Of a DNA stretch of 64,000 nucleotides, positions 20,110 through 28,631 are shown in pieces. A program made the translations under genes and the position numbers. The stretch comes from a candidate division FCPU426 bacterium (GTDB lineage: Bacteria; Oederibacteriota; Muellerivitia; Muellerivitales; DAHXKG01), in contig DAHXKG010000006.1 in the NCBI GenBank assembly GCA_027366525.1, forward strand, positions 1 to 64,000. The letters are read 5' to 3'. Under the pieces are notes generated by a model, which was given only the letters and a program-made list of their open reading frames with translations, was not told the DNA's origin and did not search any database. The stretch's first letter is position 1, and each line of letters starts with the position of its first letter.

Positions 20110-21089
20110 TGGGACAAAAAATTTATGGTCGAAAACCAGTTTTGGAAACCTTGAAATCGGGTCGTAGAAAAATAAATCGCATTTTTTTATTGCATGGATC
20201 GAAAGATTTTATTCTGAATCAAATTCAAACGCATGCCTACGCTAAGGGCATCGAAGTGATTTTTGAATCGAAACGAAAACTGGATGCCTTAGTGAATAGT
20301 GAAAATCATCAAGGCGTGGTTGCGCTAGAAGCTGATTTTGAATATGAGGATTTAGATTCATTGTTTTACGCATCTCAAAAAAAAAGCGAAGCTGTTTTTG
20401 GCGTTATGTTGGATGAGATTGAGGATCCTCAAAATTTTGGAGCAATTGTCAGATCCGCGGATGCATTTGGTGTGCATGGCGTGATTATTCCCAAGCATCG
20501 GGCGTCTGGAGTTACGCCAACTACTTTTAAGGCATCTGCAGGCGCAATCGAAAATATTCCAATTATTCAGGTTGGCAACCTCAATGAAACTATTCGCGAT
20601 TTAAAAAAAAGGCAAGTGTGGGTTATTGGGACTTCGCCTGATGGCGAAAGGAATTTTTTTGAATGGGATTTTAAACAACCCAGTGTTTTAGTATTTGGCA
20701 ATGAGGGCCGAGGTCTAAGACAGCTAGTTAAAACCAATTGTGATGTTCTAGTGAAGATTCCAATGAAGGGCACAATTAATTCATTAAATGCTTCTGTATC
20801 AGCCGCAATTCTTATGTCAGAAGTTTATCGGCAACGTGAATGGACTACAAAATTTTCAGAGCAATCATCGTTTGAGGAAATGTATAAATTTAAAAGTGAA
20901 AACCGTCTGCTGGATGAGTATTCTGATAGATATTTTTTTCGTTCAAGCCCTACTTCGAGTTTTAAAAATTCGAATGAGGGCGATCCTCAAAAAAAACATT
21001 CTTCAGTAAGTCGTTTAAGTGCTTATCAGGAAACTTCAATAATTCCGGATCCTCCTGGAAAAAATAGAGGCGGAAAATTTCATTGGTAA
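20109..21089 (+). CDS. rlmB: 23S rRNA 2'-O-methyltransferase RlmB (TrmH/SpoU family) with long tail
   Basis: Methylates the 2'-O of G2251 (E. coli numbering) in 23S rRNA. YGRKPVLETL opens the substrate-binding domain. SPOUT knot motifs are EDPQNFGAIVRSADAFG, VFGNEGRGLRQL and NSLNASVSAAI. The canonical protein ends near residue 255. Here about 70 more residues follow, rich in Ser, Arg, Asn and Pro, probably disordered. The tail has no recognised domain and could bind RNA. Confidence 0.92.
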   Translation: MGQKIYGRKPVLETLKSGRRKINRIFLLHGSKDFILNQIQTHAYAKGIEVIFESKRKLDALVNSENHQGVVALEADFEYEDLDSLFYASQKKSEAVFGVMLDEIEDPQNFGAIVRSADAFGVHGVIIPKHRASGVTPTTFKASAGAIENIPIIQVGNLNETIRDLKKRQVWVIGTSPDGERNFFEWDFKQPSVLVFGNEGRGLRQLVKTNCDVLVKIPMKGTINSLNASVSAAILMSEVYRQREWTTKFSEQSSFEEMYKFKSENRLLDEYSDRYFFRSSPTSSFKNSNEGDPQKKHSSVSRLSAYQETSIIPDPPGKNRGGKFHW

Positions 21090-21107
21090 TTCTTAAGGTT
21101 ACATTGC

Positions 21108-21135
21108 TTGACGAGCATAAAAGTTACGATATAAT
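21108..21135 (+). promoter_or_regulatory. Promoter of the tRNA-Thr gene
   Basis: TTGACG (21108-21113), a 16-base spacer, then a perfect TATAAT (21130-21135), 48 bases before the tRNA. It is among the strongest promoter matches in the window, as expected for a stable RNA gene. Confidence 0.7.
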
Positions 21136-21183
21136 CGAAAGCCTTTTAATATTTAAAAACTTTGTTAGAATTGGTTTATACTA

Positions 21184-21259
21184 GCTGGCGTAGCTCAGTT
21201 GGTAGAGCAGCCGCCTTGTAAGCGGCAGGTCACCGGTTCAAATCCGGTCGCCAGCTCCA
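21184..21259 (+). tRNA. tRNA-Thr (UGU)
   Basis: Complete cloverleaf: acceptor GCTGGCG/CGCCAGC, D arm GCTC...GAGC, anticodon stem GCCGC/GCGGC with loop CTTGTAA (anticodon TGT), T loop TTCAAAT, and an encoded CCA end. Confidence 0.97.
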
Positions 21260-21292
21260 TGATGTCTGGGAATTAAAATTATGAATTTATAG

Positions 21293-21320
21293 TTGACTTG
21301 TAGGAAGGGTTTGATTAATA
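21293..21320 (+). promoter_or_regulatory. Possible promoter before tRNA-Tyr
   Basis: TTGACT (21293-21298) and TTAATA (21315-21320), spacer 16. The -10 match is moderate. Read-through from the upstream tRNA promoter is an alternative. Confidence 0.35.
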
Positions 21321-21344
21321 AAAATTGTGAGAATTAATTTGATT

Positions 21345-21432
21345 GGGCAGGTGCCCGAGTGGTCAATGGGAGCAGACTGTAAATCTGCCGGCCGTCCGGC
21401 CTACACAGGTTCGAATCCTGTCCTGCCCACCA
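21345..21432 (+). tRNA. tRNA-Tyr (GUA)
   Basis: Acceptor GGGCAGG/CCTGCCC, anticodon stem GCAGA/TCTGC with loop CTGTAAA (anticodon GTA), a long variable arm typical of bacterial class II tRNA-Tyr (CGGCCGTCCGGCC), T loop TTCGAAT, and an encoded CCA. Confidence 0.97.
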
Positions 21433-21482
21433 CTATTAATTAAGTTTATCATTGGTTGAAAAACAGTTTGATTGTTTTCGTG

Positions 21483-21509
21483 TTGATAGCGTTGTTAAGT
21501 TGATATAAT
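21483..21509 (+). promoter_or_regulatory. Possible promoter before tRNA-Gly
   Basis: A perfect TATAAT at 21504-21509 with TTGATA at 21483-21488. The spacer is only 15 bases, so the -35 assignment is uncertain. It suggests that this tRNA can be transcribed on its own. Confidence 0.45.
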
Positions 21510-21535
21510 TATAAACAGTTTAATTGTAGAATTAA

Positions 21536-21610
21536 GCGGGAGTAATTCAGGGGTAGAATGCCACCCTTCCAAGGTGGACGTCGCCGGTTCGAATCCGGTC
21601 TCCCGCTCCA
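21536..21610 (+). tRNA. tRNA-Gly (UCC)
   Basis: Acceptor GCGGGAG/CTCCCGC, anticodon stem CCACC/GGTGG with loop CTTCCAA (anticodon TCC), T loop TTCGAAT, encoded CCA. In many bacteria the Thr-Tyr-Gly order continues into tuf; here it does not. Confidence 0.96.
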
Positions 21611-21649
21611 TTGTATTTGACTTAGAAAGAAGCTGAAGCAATTTTTCTG

Positions 21650-23482
21650 TTGAAAACTGAGGATTTCATAAAAAATATGGATAAACAATTTCTTGATCCA
21701 GTTACAGAAATAAATACTTTTACCGATGCCCGAGTTTTAATTTATAGTTCAAGTGGATTATGTCAGACATCGGAAGAACTCTTATCATCTAGTGGATTCC
21801 AATTAGTTTTGGAGCAGTGTTTAAAGAAAATGATTTTTCATCAATCTCCGATTTTAGAGTGCCTTCAAGAGTTTTTAACAACACCTCAAGACAAAGATAA
21901 CAATTATGATATCAAGAAAATTATATTTTTTTTAAAACAATTATTAGTTAAACAATTATTTGACATACCGCCCTTGAAATTATCGGAATTAAAAAGTCCC
22001 TCGCGCGATAGTGTGGTTTGGAAAGATTTTATTGAGGAGTTGTACGCTTTTTGGAGAAAACGGGAACGATTTATTATTTTTGAAAATCCAGCTGACAATC
22101 AAATTACTGGGCTTAATGTGGAGCATGAAAAATTCATAAAAGAAAATGAGCAATTTAAGTCCCTGGTTCTGACTACTTATAGGCAAATTTGTGCAAATAT
22201 AACAGGTGATTTGTTTTATGTTTATCGACAACTTCCGGTTGGAGGCCATATTCATCTTTCAATTCGAAAAATCAACTGGAAAATTCCAGGGAGCATGTAT
22301 CAAAAACTTTTAGACATTCCAATGATTCAAATGGTTTTAATGTTTCCGCCTATTATTTATTATACGAAAAGCTCCAAACGCACTGGAAAGTTTGATAAAT
22401 TAAAACGCAATCCAGTCGAATTTACAAAGCTTGATTCCTCAAAATGGTTATGCTATCCAGCCAAAGTCGGTCCATTGCTGATCTTCATTTATTTTCATAA
22501 AGATTTTATGGGACATGTAGCTGGATTATCCAATCTTTTTGAATTGGCCCGCATTCATGAAATTGAAAATAAGCAACCAGATGGCATCATGTTGTTTGGC
22601 GTAGATGCATCGATTATGGATAATGCAAATGTTGGTTACTGGGAAGATGCGCCTAATCGTGTCGTGGTCGGATCAGTTTCCTATAAAAATGAAGTGGATT
22701 ATTTTGGATATTTTAAAAAAACCGCTTTGACGATTCACAATTTAATTATGATTTCCAGAGGAAGATTACCTATCCATGGCGCAATGGCTAAGATTGATTT
22801 GAAATCAGGTAAAAGCGCACATGTGGTTTTAATGGGAGATTCTGGTGCCGGAAAATCTGAGTCTTTGGAAGCTTTCCGCGTTTTGGCAGAACAGTACATT
22901 CGTCAACTAACAATTATTTTTGATGATATGGGGTCTTTAGGTATCATGCCGGATGGCCAAATTACGGCTTGGGGAACAGAAATCGGAGCATTTATTCGTT
23001 TAGATGATTTAACTCCGGGATATGCTTATACTGAAATTGATCGTGCTATTTTTATGAATCCTAATCTAAAGAATGCAAGATTGGTTTTACCGATTACAGA
23101 ATATCGCCAAATTATAACGGGGTATCCGGTCGATATGTTTTTATATGCGAATAATTATGATAATGTTGATGATGAACATCCACATTTGGAAATAATAACG
23201 GATAAAAAAAACATACTTGAAATTTTTTCAAGTGGAGCCCGATTAGCCAAAGGCACGACGGATGAGATGGGCATTTCACATACGTATTTTGCAAATCCGT
23301 TTGGTGCGATTCAAAAGCGAGAAGCACATCAGAAGTTAGCAGATCAAATGGTTGATCAGTTTCTGAAATTGGGCAAGCCAGTGGGGCAACTCCGAACTCA
23401 GTTGGGCATTGCCGGCTTTGAAATGAGTGGTCCACAACAGGCTGCAAAAGCACTTTTTCAATACATTAGTACGAGTCTTTAA
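21650..23482 (+). CDS. PEP carboxykinase/HPr kinase-like P-loop protein
   Basis: 610 residues. The N-terminal 350 have no domain I recognise. The C-terminal part has HVVLMGDSGAGKSE (about residues 391-404), a P-loop nearer to HPr kinase (GDSGxGKSE) than to ATP-PEPCK (GLSGTGKTT). IIFDDMGSLGI (about 422) is Walker-B-like, then TEIDRAIFMNPNLKNARLVL. This arrangement is known from a Firmicute/Spirochaete family loosely annotated as PEP carboxykinase; its reaction is not established to my knowledge. The start is uncertain (TTG 21650 or ATG 21677). The gene ends in a 4-base convergent overlap with nagZ. Confidence 0.65.
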   Translation: MKTEDFIKNMDKQFLDPVTEINTFTDARVLIYSSSGLCQTSEELLSSSGFQLVLEQCLKKMIFHQSPILECLQEFLTTPQDKDNNYDIKKIIFFLKQLLVKQLFDIPPLKLSELKSPSRDSVVWKDFIEELYAFWRKRERFIIFENPADNQITGLNVEHEKFIKENEQFKSLVLTTYRQICANITGDLFYVYRQLPVGGHIHLSIRKINWKIPGSMYQKLLDIPMIQMVLMFPPIIYYTKSSKRTGKFDKLKRNPVEFTKLDSSKWLCYPAKVGPLLIFIYFHKDFMGHVAGLSNLFELARIHEIENKQPDGIMLFGVDASIMDNANVGYWEDAPNRVVVGSVSYKNEVDYFGYFKKTALTIHNLIMISRGRLPIHGAMAKIDLKSGKSAHVVLMGDSGAGKSESLEAFRVLAEQYIRQLTIIFDDMGSLGIMPDGQITAWGTEIGAFIRLDDLTPGYAYTEIDRAIFMNPNLKNARLVLPITEYRQIITGYPVDMFLYANNYDNVDDEHPHLEIITDKKNILEIFSSGARLAKGTTDEMGISHTYFANPFGAIQKREAHQKLADQMVDQFLKLGKPVGQLRTQLGIAGFEMSGPQQAAKALFQYISTSL

Positions 23483-24951
23483 TTTTTATGAATTTTTAAC
23501 AATGATTGGTTCAGAAGATGGAGAAGGTGATGTTGTTTCAATTGTTGTTTCGAAACAATTCCATAATTAAGTTTCATTTGAAGTAAGTGCCGATCAGCCT
23601 TTTTAATTGTATTGATGGATATTTTTCCTTGAAGTACAGCTTCAGTTAAAATATTTAGCATTTGTATTTCAACATTATCAGTAATTAAAAGTAGATCAAT
23701 GCCGGCGTTAACGGCTTGAATTGTTGATGCAGACAATGAATAATGTTTTCGAATAGCATTCATTTGCAAATCGTCAGAAATGGTAATTCCGCGAAATCCT
23801 AATTTTTTTCTCAAGAGATTCTGAATAATTCGAGACGATAACGCAGCGGGGAAATATGGATCGACGTTTTTATAAATCACTTCGGAAATCATGATCGCAT
23901 CTAAAAGTTTTCTTTTAATAAGAAATTGATAAGGATAAAGATCCTCATGGATCAATTGATCCATAGAAACCGAACTAACGGCTATATGTTTAATGGGGTT
24001 TTCTGAAGCAACCGATTCGCTTGGAAAGTGTTTAGCGGTTGCCAGAATACCTTCAGATTTCATTCCGAGGATGATTTGTTCAGCCATATGCGCCACTTGG
24101 ATTGGATTTGATCCTAAAGATCTGCGCCATTGATTAATAGCACAATTAGGTAAATGGTGATTAAGGTCAACCACTGGAGCCAAATTCATATTGGCGCCAA
24201 TTTCTTTCAACTGATGTCCGGATAATTGCCCAAATGTATAAGCGAGAGCCAGATTGTTGGTTTTACCCAAAGCTTTTAATGATGGTAAATATTGAAAACC
24301 TTGTGCGCGTCGTAATCTTCGAACTTCACCGCCTTCTTGATCTAAAGCAATGAAAAGTGGAATTTTAGAATCGCTTTGAATCTTTTGGATGTATTGCTTT
24401 ATCTGTTTCTTGGATTCAATGTTTTGATCAAAAAGAATAATGCCTCCAGCCCACCCATTATTTAATGTTTTTTCCTTTTCTTGAGATAATTGAGTTCCCG
24501 GAACGATAATCATTAACATCTGACCAATTTCCAGCTGCAGTTGATGAAGTTTTTGAGGTGAAATTGCTGAAAATGGAATAAAGGGTTTTAATGCATCTTT
24601 CATGAAATCCTTTAAGAAAGGTGGCATGTGTTTGGATGAAGGATTTAATTTGAGAGCTTGTGAATAATTGAATCGGGCTTGTTCATTATGCCCTTGAAGA
24701 TAAAAGCAATTTCCGGATAAAATCCATGGTGAGGGAGAACGGGGATCTTGGAGCCTGCTCAAATTTGAATAATAAATGCATTTAGTGAATTCTTGTTGTT
24801 GAAAAAAATATTTTGCTCGTTCAAAATCTAGCTTGGCTGTATTTATAGATCGTTTAATACTAAAGTTTGGAATTTCAAGAATTACGATAAACAATAAAAA
24901 TATCAGGAATGGATTTTTCATAATTAATTTAAATATTATCAACAATGTCAA
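23479..24951 (-). CDS. Glycoside hydrolase family 3 (NagZ-like) with N-terminal TPRs
   Basis: Probable beta-N-acetylhexosaminidase acting on peptidoglycan fragments. The 490 residues start with a signal or membrane anchor (about 8-25) and two or three TPR-like helices (to about residue 110). The GH3 domain follows, with FIALDQEGGEVRRL, NLAPVVDLN, ILATAKHFPSE and ISDDLQMNAI; the Asp of the last motif is the expected nucleophile. Standard NagZ is about 340 residues and cytoplasmic, so the TPR fusion and export signal suggest a periplasmic, membrane-bound variant. The KHFPGHG motif is altered to KHFPSES, so the usual catalytic His dyad may differ. Confidence 0.78.
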   Translation of the reverse strand: MTLLIIFKLIMKNPFLIFLLFIVILEIPNFSIKRSINTAKLDFERAKYFFQQQEFTKCIYYSNLSRLQDPRSPSPWILSGNCFYLQGHNEQARFNYSQALKLNPSSKHMPPFLKDFMKDALKPFIPFSAISPQKLHQLQLEIGQMLMIIVPGTQLSQEKEKTLNNGWAGGIILFDQNIESKKQIKQYIQKIQSDSKIPLFIALDQEGGEVRRLRRAQGFQYLPSLKALGKTNNLALAYTFGQLSGHQLKEIGANMNLAPVVDLNHHLPNCAINQWRRSLGSNPIQVAHMAEQIILGMKSEGILATAKHFPSESVASENPIKHIAVSSVSMDQLIHEDLYPYQFLIKRKLLDAIMISEVIYKNVDPYFPAALSSRIIQNLLRKKLGFRGITISDDLQMNAIRKHYSLSASTIQAVNAGIDLLLITDNVEIQMLNILTEAVLQGKISINTIKKADRHLLQMKLNYGIVSKQQLKQHHLLHLLNQSLLKIHKN

Positions 24952-24964
24952 TACGGAACGGCTT

Positions 24965-24994
24965 TTGAAATAAATTTAGTGGATTAAATAAAAT
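24965..24994 (+). promoter_or_regulatory. Candidate promoter of the gamma-carbonic anhydrase-like gene
   Basis: TTGAAA (24965-24970), an 18-base spacer and TAAAAT (24989-24994) in the short divergent gap. Confidence 0.4.
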
Positions 24995-25015
24995 TTTAAT
25001 ACCCGAGGATATTAA

Positions 25016-25525
25016 ATGATTCAAAACTATGAGGGATTTCAGCCGCAAATCGGCCAACGAATTTATATGCATGCTTCATCAGTAATTATAGGAAAAGTTT
25101 TTTTGGATGATGATGTAAGTATTTGGCCTGGGGCCATATTACGTGCAGATTTGGAGTCCATTCGGGTTGGGAAAAGAACAAATGTTCAGGATGGATGTGT
25201 ATTTCATACAGATCGTGCATATGAAACGATTGTCGGCTCCGATTGTGTTATTGGCCATCAAGCATGTGTTCACGCATGTAAAATTGGAAATTGCTGTTTA
25301 ATTGGCATTCAAGCTATTGTGCTTACGGGTTCAGAAATAGGCAACGAATGTATTATTGGAGCTGGGACTTTAATCACTGAAGAAACCAAAATACCGGATC
25401 GGTCATTAGTAGTTGGTGTTCCGGGACGTATAATCCGCAAAGTAACGGATGCAGATGTTCAATCAATTCTTAAAGGTGTTAATGAGTATCTCCATTTGCG
25501 TCAGCAATTAACACGTTACAATTGA
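25016..25525 (+). CDS. Gamma-carbonic anhydrase-like hexapeptide protein
   Basis: 169 residues of left-handed beta-helix repeats. The family core is present: WPGAILRADLESIRVGKRTN, VQDGCVFHTD, IGHQACVHACKIG and GAGTLI. The three metal-binding histidines expected in gamma-class proteins are seen in VFHTD, IGHQA and CVHAC. Members include carbonic anhydrases and YrdA/PaaY proteins of undefined activity, so catalysis is not certain. The C-terminus has a short helix. CGAGG precedes the ATG. Confidence 0.85.
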   Translation: MIQNYEGFQPQIGQRIYMHASSVIIGKVFLDDDVSIWPGAILRADLESIRVGKRTNVQDGCVFHTDRAYETIVGSDCVIGHQACVHACKIGNCCLIGIQAIVLTGSEIGNECIIGAGTLITEETKIPDRSLVVGVPGRIIRKVTDADVQSILKGVNEYLHLRQQLTRYN

Positions 25526-25577
25526 TCAGTATCTAGAAACAACTTATTTTTTTAAAAACAGGGAAATAATTCTTGAT

Positions 25578-26711
25578 ATGACTTTTCAAGACGATGTTGA
25601 TTTTTTAAAACGATATACTGAAGTTGATATACTTTCTATGAATGAAAGTTGTCATATTATCGTTTCCCCTCGTTTACAGGGAAGAGTCTTAACGAGTACT
25701 TTTAATGGATTGGATGGGACAGGTTTGGGATGGATTAATTATGAACTTTTGAAATCAGGGGCAGTGCTGTCCCATTGTAATGCTTATGGCGGGGAAGATC
25801 GTTTTTGGATGGGCCCCGAAGCAGGCCAGTTCGGATTGAATTTTACTCCCGGAACCCCGTTCGATTTAGAGCATGCATATGTTCCAGATCCATTTGATAA
25901 AGAACCATTTGAAGTAATTAAAAAAGATAAAGCAAGCATTACTTTTCAAAAGGAAACGAGGGTACAAAACTATTCCGGATCTAAATTTCATATTAATCTA
26001 AACCGGAATATTCGTTTTTTAAATTTAGATAACATTTTCCCGGATTTGAAACTAAATCAATATCGCGTGAAAGGAGTAGGCTTTGAATCAATCAATCGTG
26101 TTAAAAATTCAGGAAATCAATCGTGGACTTCACAAACTGGATTAATCTCGATTTGGATCTTAGGGATGTTTCCAGCATCAGATCAATCGCGGGTAGTCAT
26201 TCCACTCAACAAAGTCATAAACTCCAATCAAAAACGAGCCATCAATGATTCATATTTTGGAAAAATCTCAACCCATCGGTTAAAGGTGAGTGATTCGGTT
26301 GTGATTTTCAAAGCCGACGGAAAATTAAGGAGCAAAATTGGCGTTGCACCTGCTTATGCTCAACCAATATTTGGAGTATGGGATGCAAGTAGAAAAATTA
26401 TAACAATTATTAAATATTCTTTGCCGAAACCCTTAAAATTATATGTTAACTCCATGTGGGAAATACAAGAAAAGCCTTTCGAGGGTGATGTTATAAATAG
26501 TTATAATGATGGACCCGATGATGGAATCGAAAGTAATTCGAGCACCTTTTTTGAATTAGAGACATCTTCTCCGGCATTAGACTTAAATCCAGGGGAATCC
26601 TGGGAACATATTCATCAAACGATACATTTATCAGGTGATGGTGAAGCGCTGGATCGAATTTTCAAAAACATATTTGACATTTCTATTTCACAAATAGAAA
26701 GTTTTATGTAA
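25578..26711 (+). CDS. DUF6786-like protein
   Basis: 377 residues with no signal peptide or TM helix. The N-terminus resembles the DUF6786 family: VSPRLQGRVLTSTFNG, LGWINYELL, GGEDRFWMGPEAGQF and TPFDLEHAYVPDPF. The rest is beta-rich and ends with a conserved-looking GESWEHIHQTIH segment. The fold looks galactose-mutarotase-like (inference). The function is unknown, and family naming is from memory of the motif pattern. It is flanked by short intergenic gaps and may be transcribed alone. Confidence 0.6.
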   Translation: MTFQDDVDFLKRYTEVDILSMNESCHIIVSPRLQGRVLTSTFNGLDGTGLGWINYELLKSGAVLSHCNAYGGEDRFWMGPEAGQFGLNFTPGTPFDLEHAYVPDPFDKEPFEVIKKDKASITFQKETRVQNYSGSKFHINLNRNIRFLNLDNIFPDLKLNQYRVKGVGFESINRVKNSGNQSWTSQTGLISIWILGMFPASDQSRVVIPLNKVINSNQKRAINDSYFGKISTHRLKVSDSVVIFKADGKLRSKIGVAPAYAQPIFGVWDASRKIITIIKYSLPKPLKLYVNSMWEIQEKPFEGDVINSYNDGPDDGIESNSSTFFELETSSPALDLNPGESWEHIHQTIHLSGDGEALDRIFKNIFDISISQIESFM

Positions 26712-26789
26712 TTAACAAGTAAGATTCAAACAAAATATTTGCAGGTTTTAAAAATATTAAAAACTAAACGATGAGCCGAATTAAAAATG

Positions 26790-26795
26790 TATAAT
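26790..26795 (+). promoter_or_regulatory. Possible -10 of the pyr operon
   Basis: A perfect TATAAT 31 bases before the pyrK start; no good -35 lies 16-18 bases upstream. No PyrR-type attenuator was seen. Confidence 0.35.
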
Positions 26796-26826
26796 ATAAA
26801 AATTAAAAGGAAAGCGAATTCGAAAT

Positions 26827-27648
26827 TTGTATATTCAAGATGAAAAAGTCGTTATTTTGGAAAATGGTCCTACTGGGAACTATTTCAAATTAATTTTCGA
26901 ATGTCATGGGGCACTAACGCGAGCTTTGCCAGGCCAGTTTATTAATATTCGCATTTCAGGGGAAAGAGAAGCATTCCCGTTATTACGAAGACCTTTTTCA
27001 ATTGCCCGAATGTTATCAAGCACAAATAAAAAATCCAAACGCATTGAAGTCTTATATTCTGTATTGCAAATTGGAACTAAATTATTGTCCTTAAAAAGAA
27101 AGGGGGATTTTTTATATGTATTAGGACCATTAGGGCATTCCTTCCCGCTGCCTGAAAAAAATGAAGAAACCATAATTGTTTCTGGGGGGATTGGCATTGC
27201 TCCTTTGATTTTTCTTTTTGAATCTTTGGACCCACAGATTAAATTATCTATTTTTCTTGGAGCCAAAACTAAAAGAGAAATTGTTCATCGAGATGTTTTT
27301 AAAAGAAAAAATTTGAATCTCCAAATCGCGACAGAAGATGGGACTTTGGGAACCAAGGGTTATGTTACAGCTATTTTATCTCGATATCTTGAGGCACATC
27401 GAACAACGCGCTCTATCTTATATGCATGTGGACCTCGCGCTATGTTAAAAGCTTTAGATGGGATTTGTGACCAATGGGGGTTACGCGGATATTTTTCTTG
27501 GGAAGAAAAAATGGCATGTGGAATCGGGATTTGTTTGACGTGTGCTTGTCCAGTTAAAACGGCTAATGAAGGGACGAATATGGTGCGGTGCTGTACAGAG
27601 GGCCCTATTTTTGAAACATCGAAAATTGATTGGGATTATTTTGTATGA
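26827..27648 (+). CDS. pyrK: Dihydroorotate dehydrogenase electron-transfer subunit
   Basis: FAD/[2Fe-2S] subunit passing electrons from PyrD to NAD+. About 273 residues. LRRPFSIA is the FAD-binding motif, SGGIGIAPL the pyridine-nucleotide site, and MACGIGICLTCACPV plus the downstream RCCTEGP supply the cluster cysteines. The start is TTG 26827; the Shine-Dalgarno AAGGAAAG is rather distant (about 13 bases). It overlaps pyrD at ATGA, which forms the class 1B heterodimer unit. Confidence 0.92.
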   Translation: MYIQDEKVVILENGPTGNYFKLIFECHGALTRALPGQFINIRISGEREAFPLLRRPFSIARMLSSTNKKSKRIEVLYSVLQIGTKLLSLKRKGDFLYVLGPLGHSFPLPEKNEETIIVSGGIGIAPLIFLFESLDPQIKLSIFLGAKTKREIVHRDVFKRKNLNLQIATEDGTLGTKGYVTAILSRYLEAHRTTRSILYACGPRAMLKALDGICDQWGLRGYFSWEEKMACGIGICLTCACPVKTANEGTNMVRCCTEGPIFETSKIDWDYFV

Positions 27649-28631
27649 GTTCTAAAAAAAGAAAAAAAGTCAAATCAAAGTTTACAAAGTTGTTTAAACC
27701 CAATTTATCCGTTCGTATTGGACGTCTATTGATGAAAAATCCTGTGATGGTTGCGTCGGGGTGCTTTGGATACGGTGAAGAAATGTCAAAATTTTATTCT
27801 TTAAATCATTTGGGGGCGATTGTCGTAAAAGGAACGACCTTAGAGCCACGATTAGGAAATCAATTGCCGCGCATGGCTGAAACTCCATCTGGGATGCTGA
27901 ATTCAATTGGTCTTCAAAATGTTGGTGTTGAAAAATTCTTAAAAGAAAAGCTTCCATTTTTGAAAAAACAAAAAGTTCCTATCGTGGTCAATATTAATGG
28001 GAAAACGAAAGAAGAATATGTTCTTTTAGCTAAAAAATTGGATTCCTGCGATGATATCAAGGCTTTGGAGATTAATATTTCATGTCCGAATGTTAAAGAG
28101 GGTGGAATTGAATTCGGGTCGAGTGCTCTTTCGGCCTTTAAAATAGTCCAAGCAATTCGCAAAGTTACGAAGCATACGCTAATTACTAAATTATCACCGA
28201 ATGTTTCAAGTTTACAGTTAAAGGAAATTGCCCAAGCTTGTGTAGAAGCGGGATCCGAGGCACTGTCAGCGATCAATACCGTTTTAGGAATGGCGGTAGA
28301 TTTAAAAAACTATCGACCAGCTTTACGATCTACTACGGGAGGCCTTTCAGGCCCAGCAATTAAGCCAATAGGGCTTCGTGTTATTTACGAACTTCATCAA
28401 GTGGTTTCAGTTCCTCTTATTGGTATGGGTGGAATTTTAAGTGTCGGCGATGCGCTAGAATATTTACTTGTTGGATCCGCAGCTGTTGCGATCGGAACAG
28501 GAAATTATATTAATCCGTTTTTAGCTTTTGAAGTTGTTAATGGAATTAATGAGTATTTTCAAACTAACCAAATTGAAACAGGATCTGATTTTAGCAATCG
28601 GTTTAAGGCTTGGGATGATTGCAAATTATAA
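27645..28631 (+). CDS. pyrD: Dihydroorotate dehydrogenase, class 1B catalytic subunit
   Basis: FMN enzyme oxidising dihydroorotate to orotate. ATG 27645 is chosen because it overlaps the pyrK stop (ATGA); 328 residues result. NISCPNVKEGG carries the catalytic cysteine, LITKLSPNVSS and AINTVLGMAVDL follow, and GMGGILSVGDALEYL binds FMN phosphate. There is a basic Lys-rich N-terminal extension of about 15 residues. With pyrK it identifies an NAD-linked, non-quinone enzyme. Confidence 0.95.
   Translation: MSSKKRKKVKSKFTKLFKPNLSVRIGRLLMKNPVMVASGCFGYGEEMSKFYSLNHLGAIVVKGTTLEPRLGNQLPRMAETPSGMLNSIGLQNVGVEKFLKEKLPFLKKQKVPIVVNINGKTKEEYVLLAKKLDSCDDIKALEINISCPNVKEGGIEFGSSALSAFKIVQAIRKVTKHTLITKLSPNVSSLQLKEIAQACVEAGSEALSAINTVLGMAVDLKNYRPALRSTTGGLSGPAIKPIGLRVIYELHQVVSVPLIGMGGILSVGDALEYLLVGSAAVAIGTGNYINPFLAFEVVNGINEYFQTNQIETGSDFSNRFKAWDDCKL

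Noticed and set aside
23112-23453. Antisense ORF of 113 codons at the end of the PEPCK/HPrK-like gene
   Set aside because: It lies entirely within a gene with clear protein motifs and has no features of its own.
27914-28276. Antisense ORFs over pyrD and pyrK (also 26904-27266)
   Set aside because: Shadows of conserved genes; no motif or plausible start.
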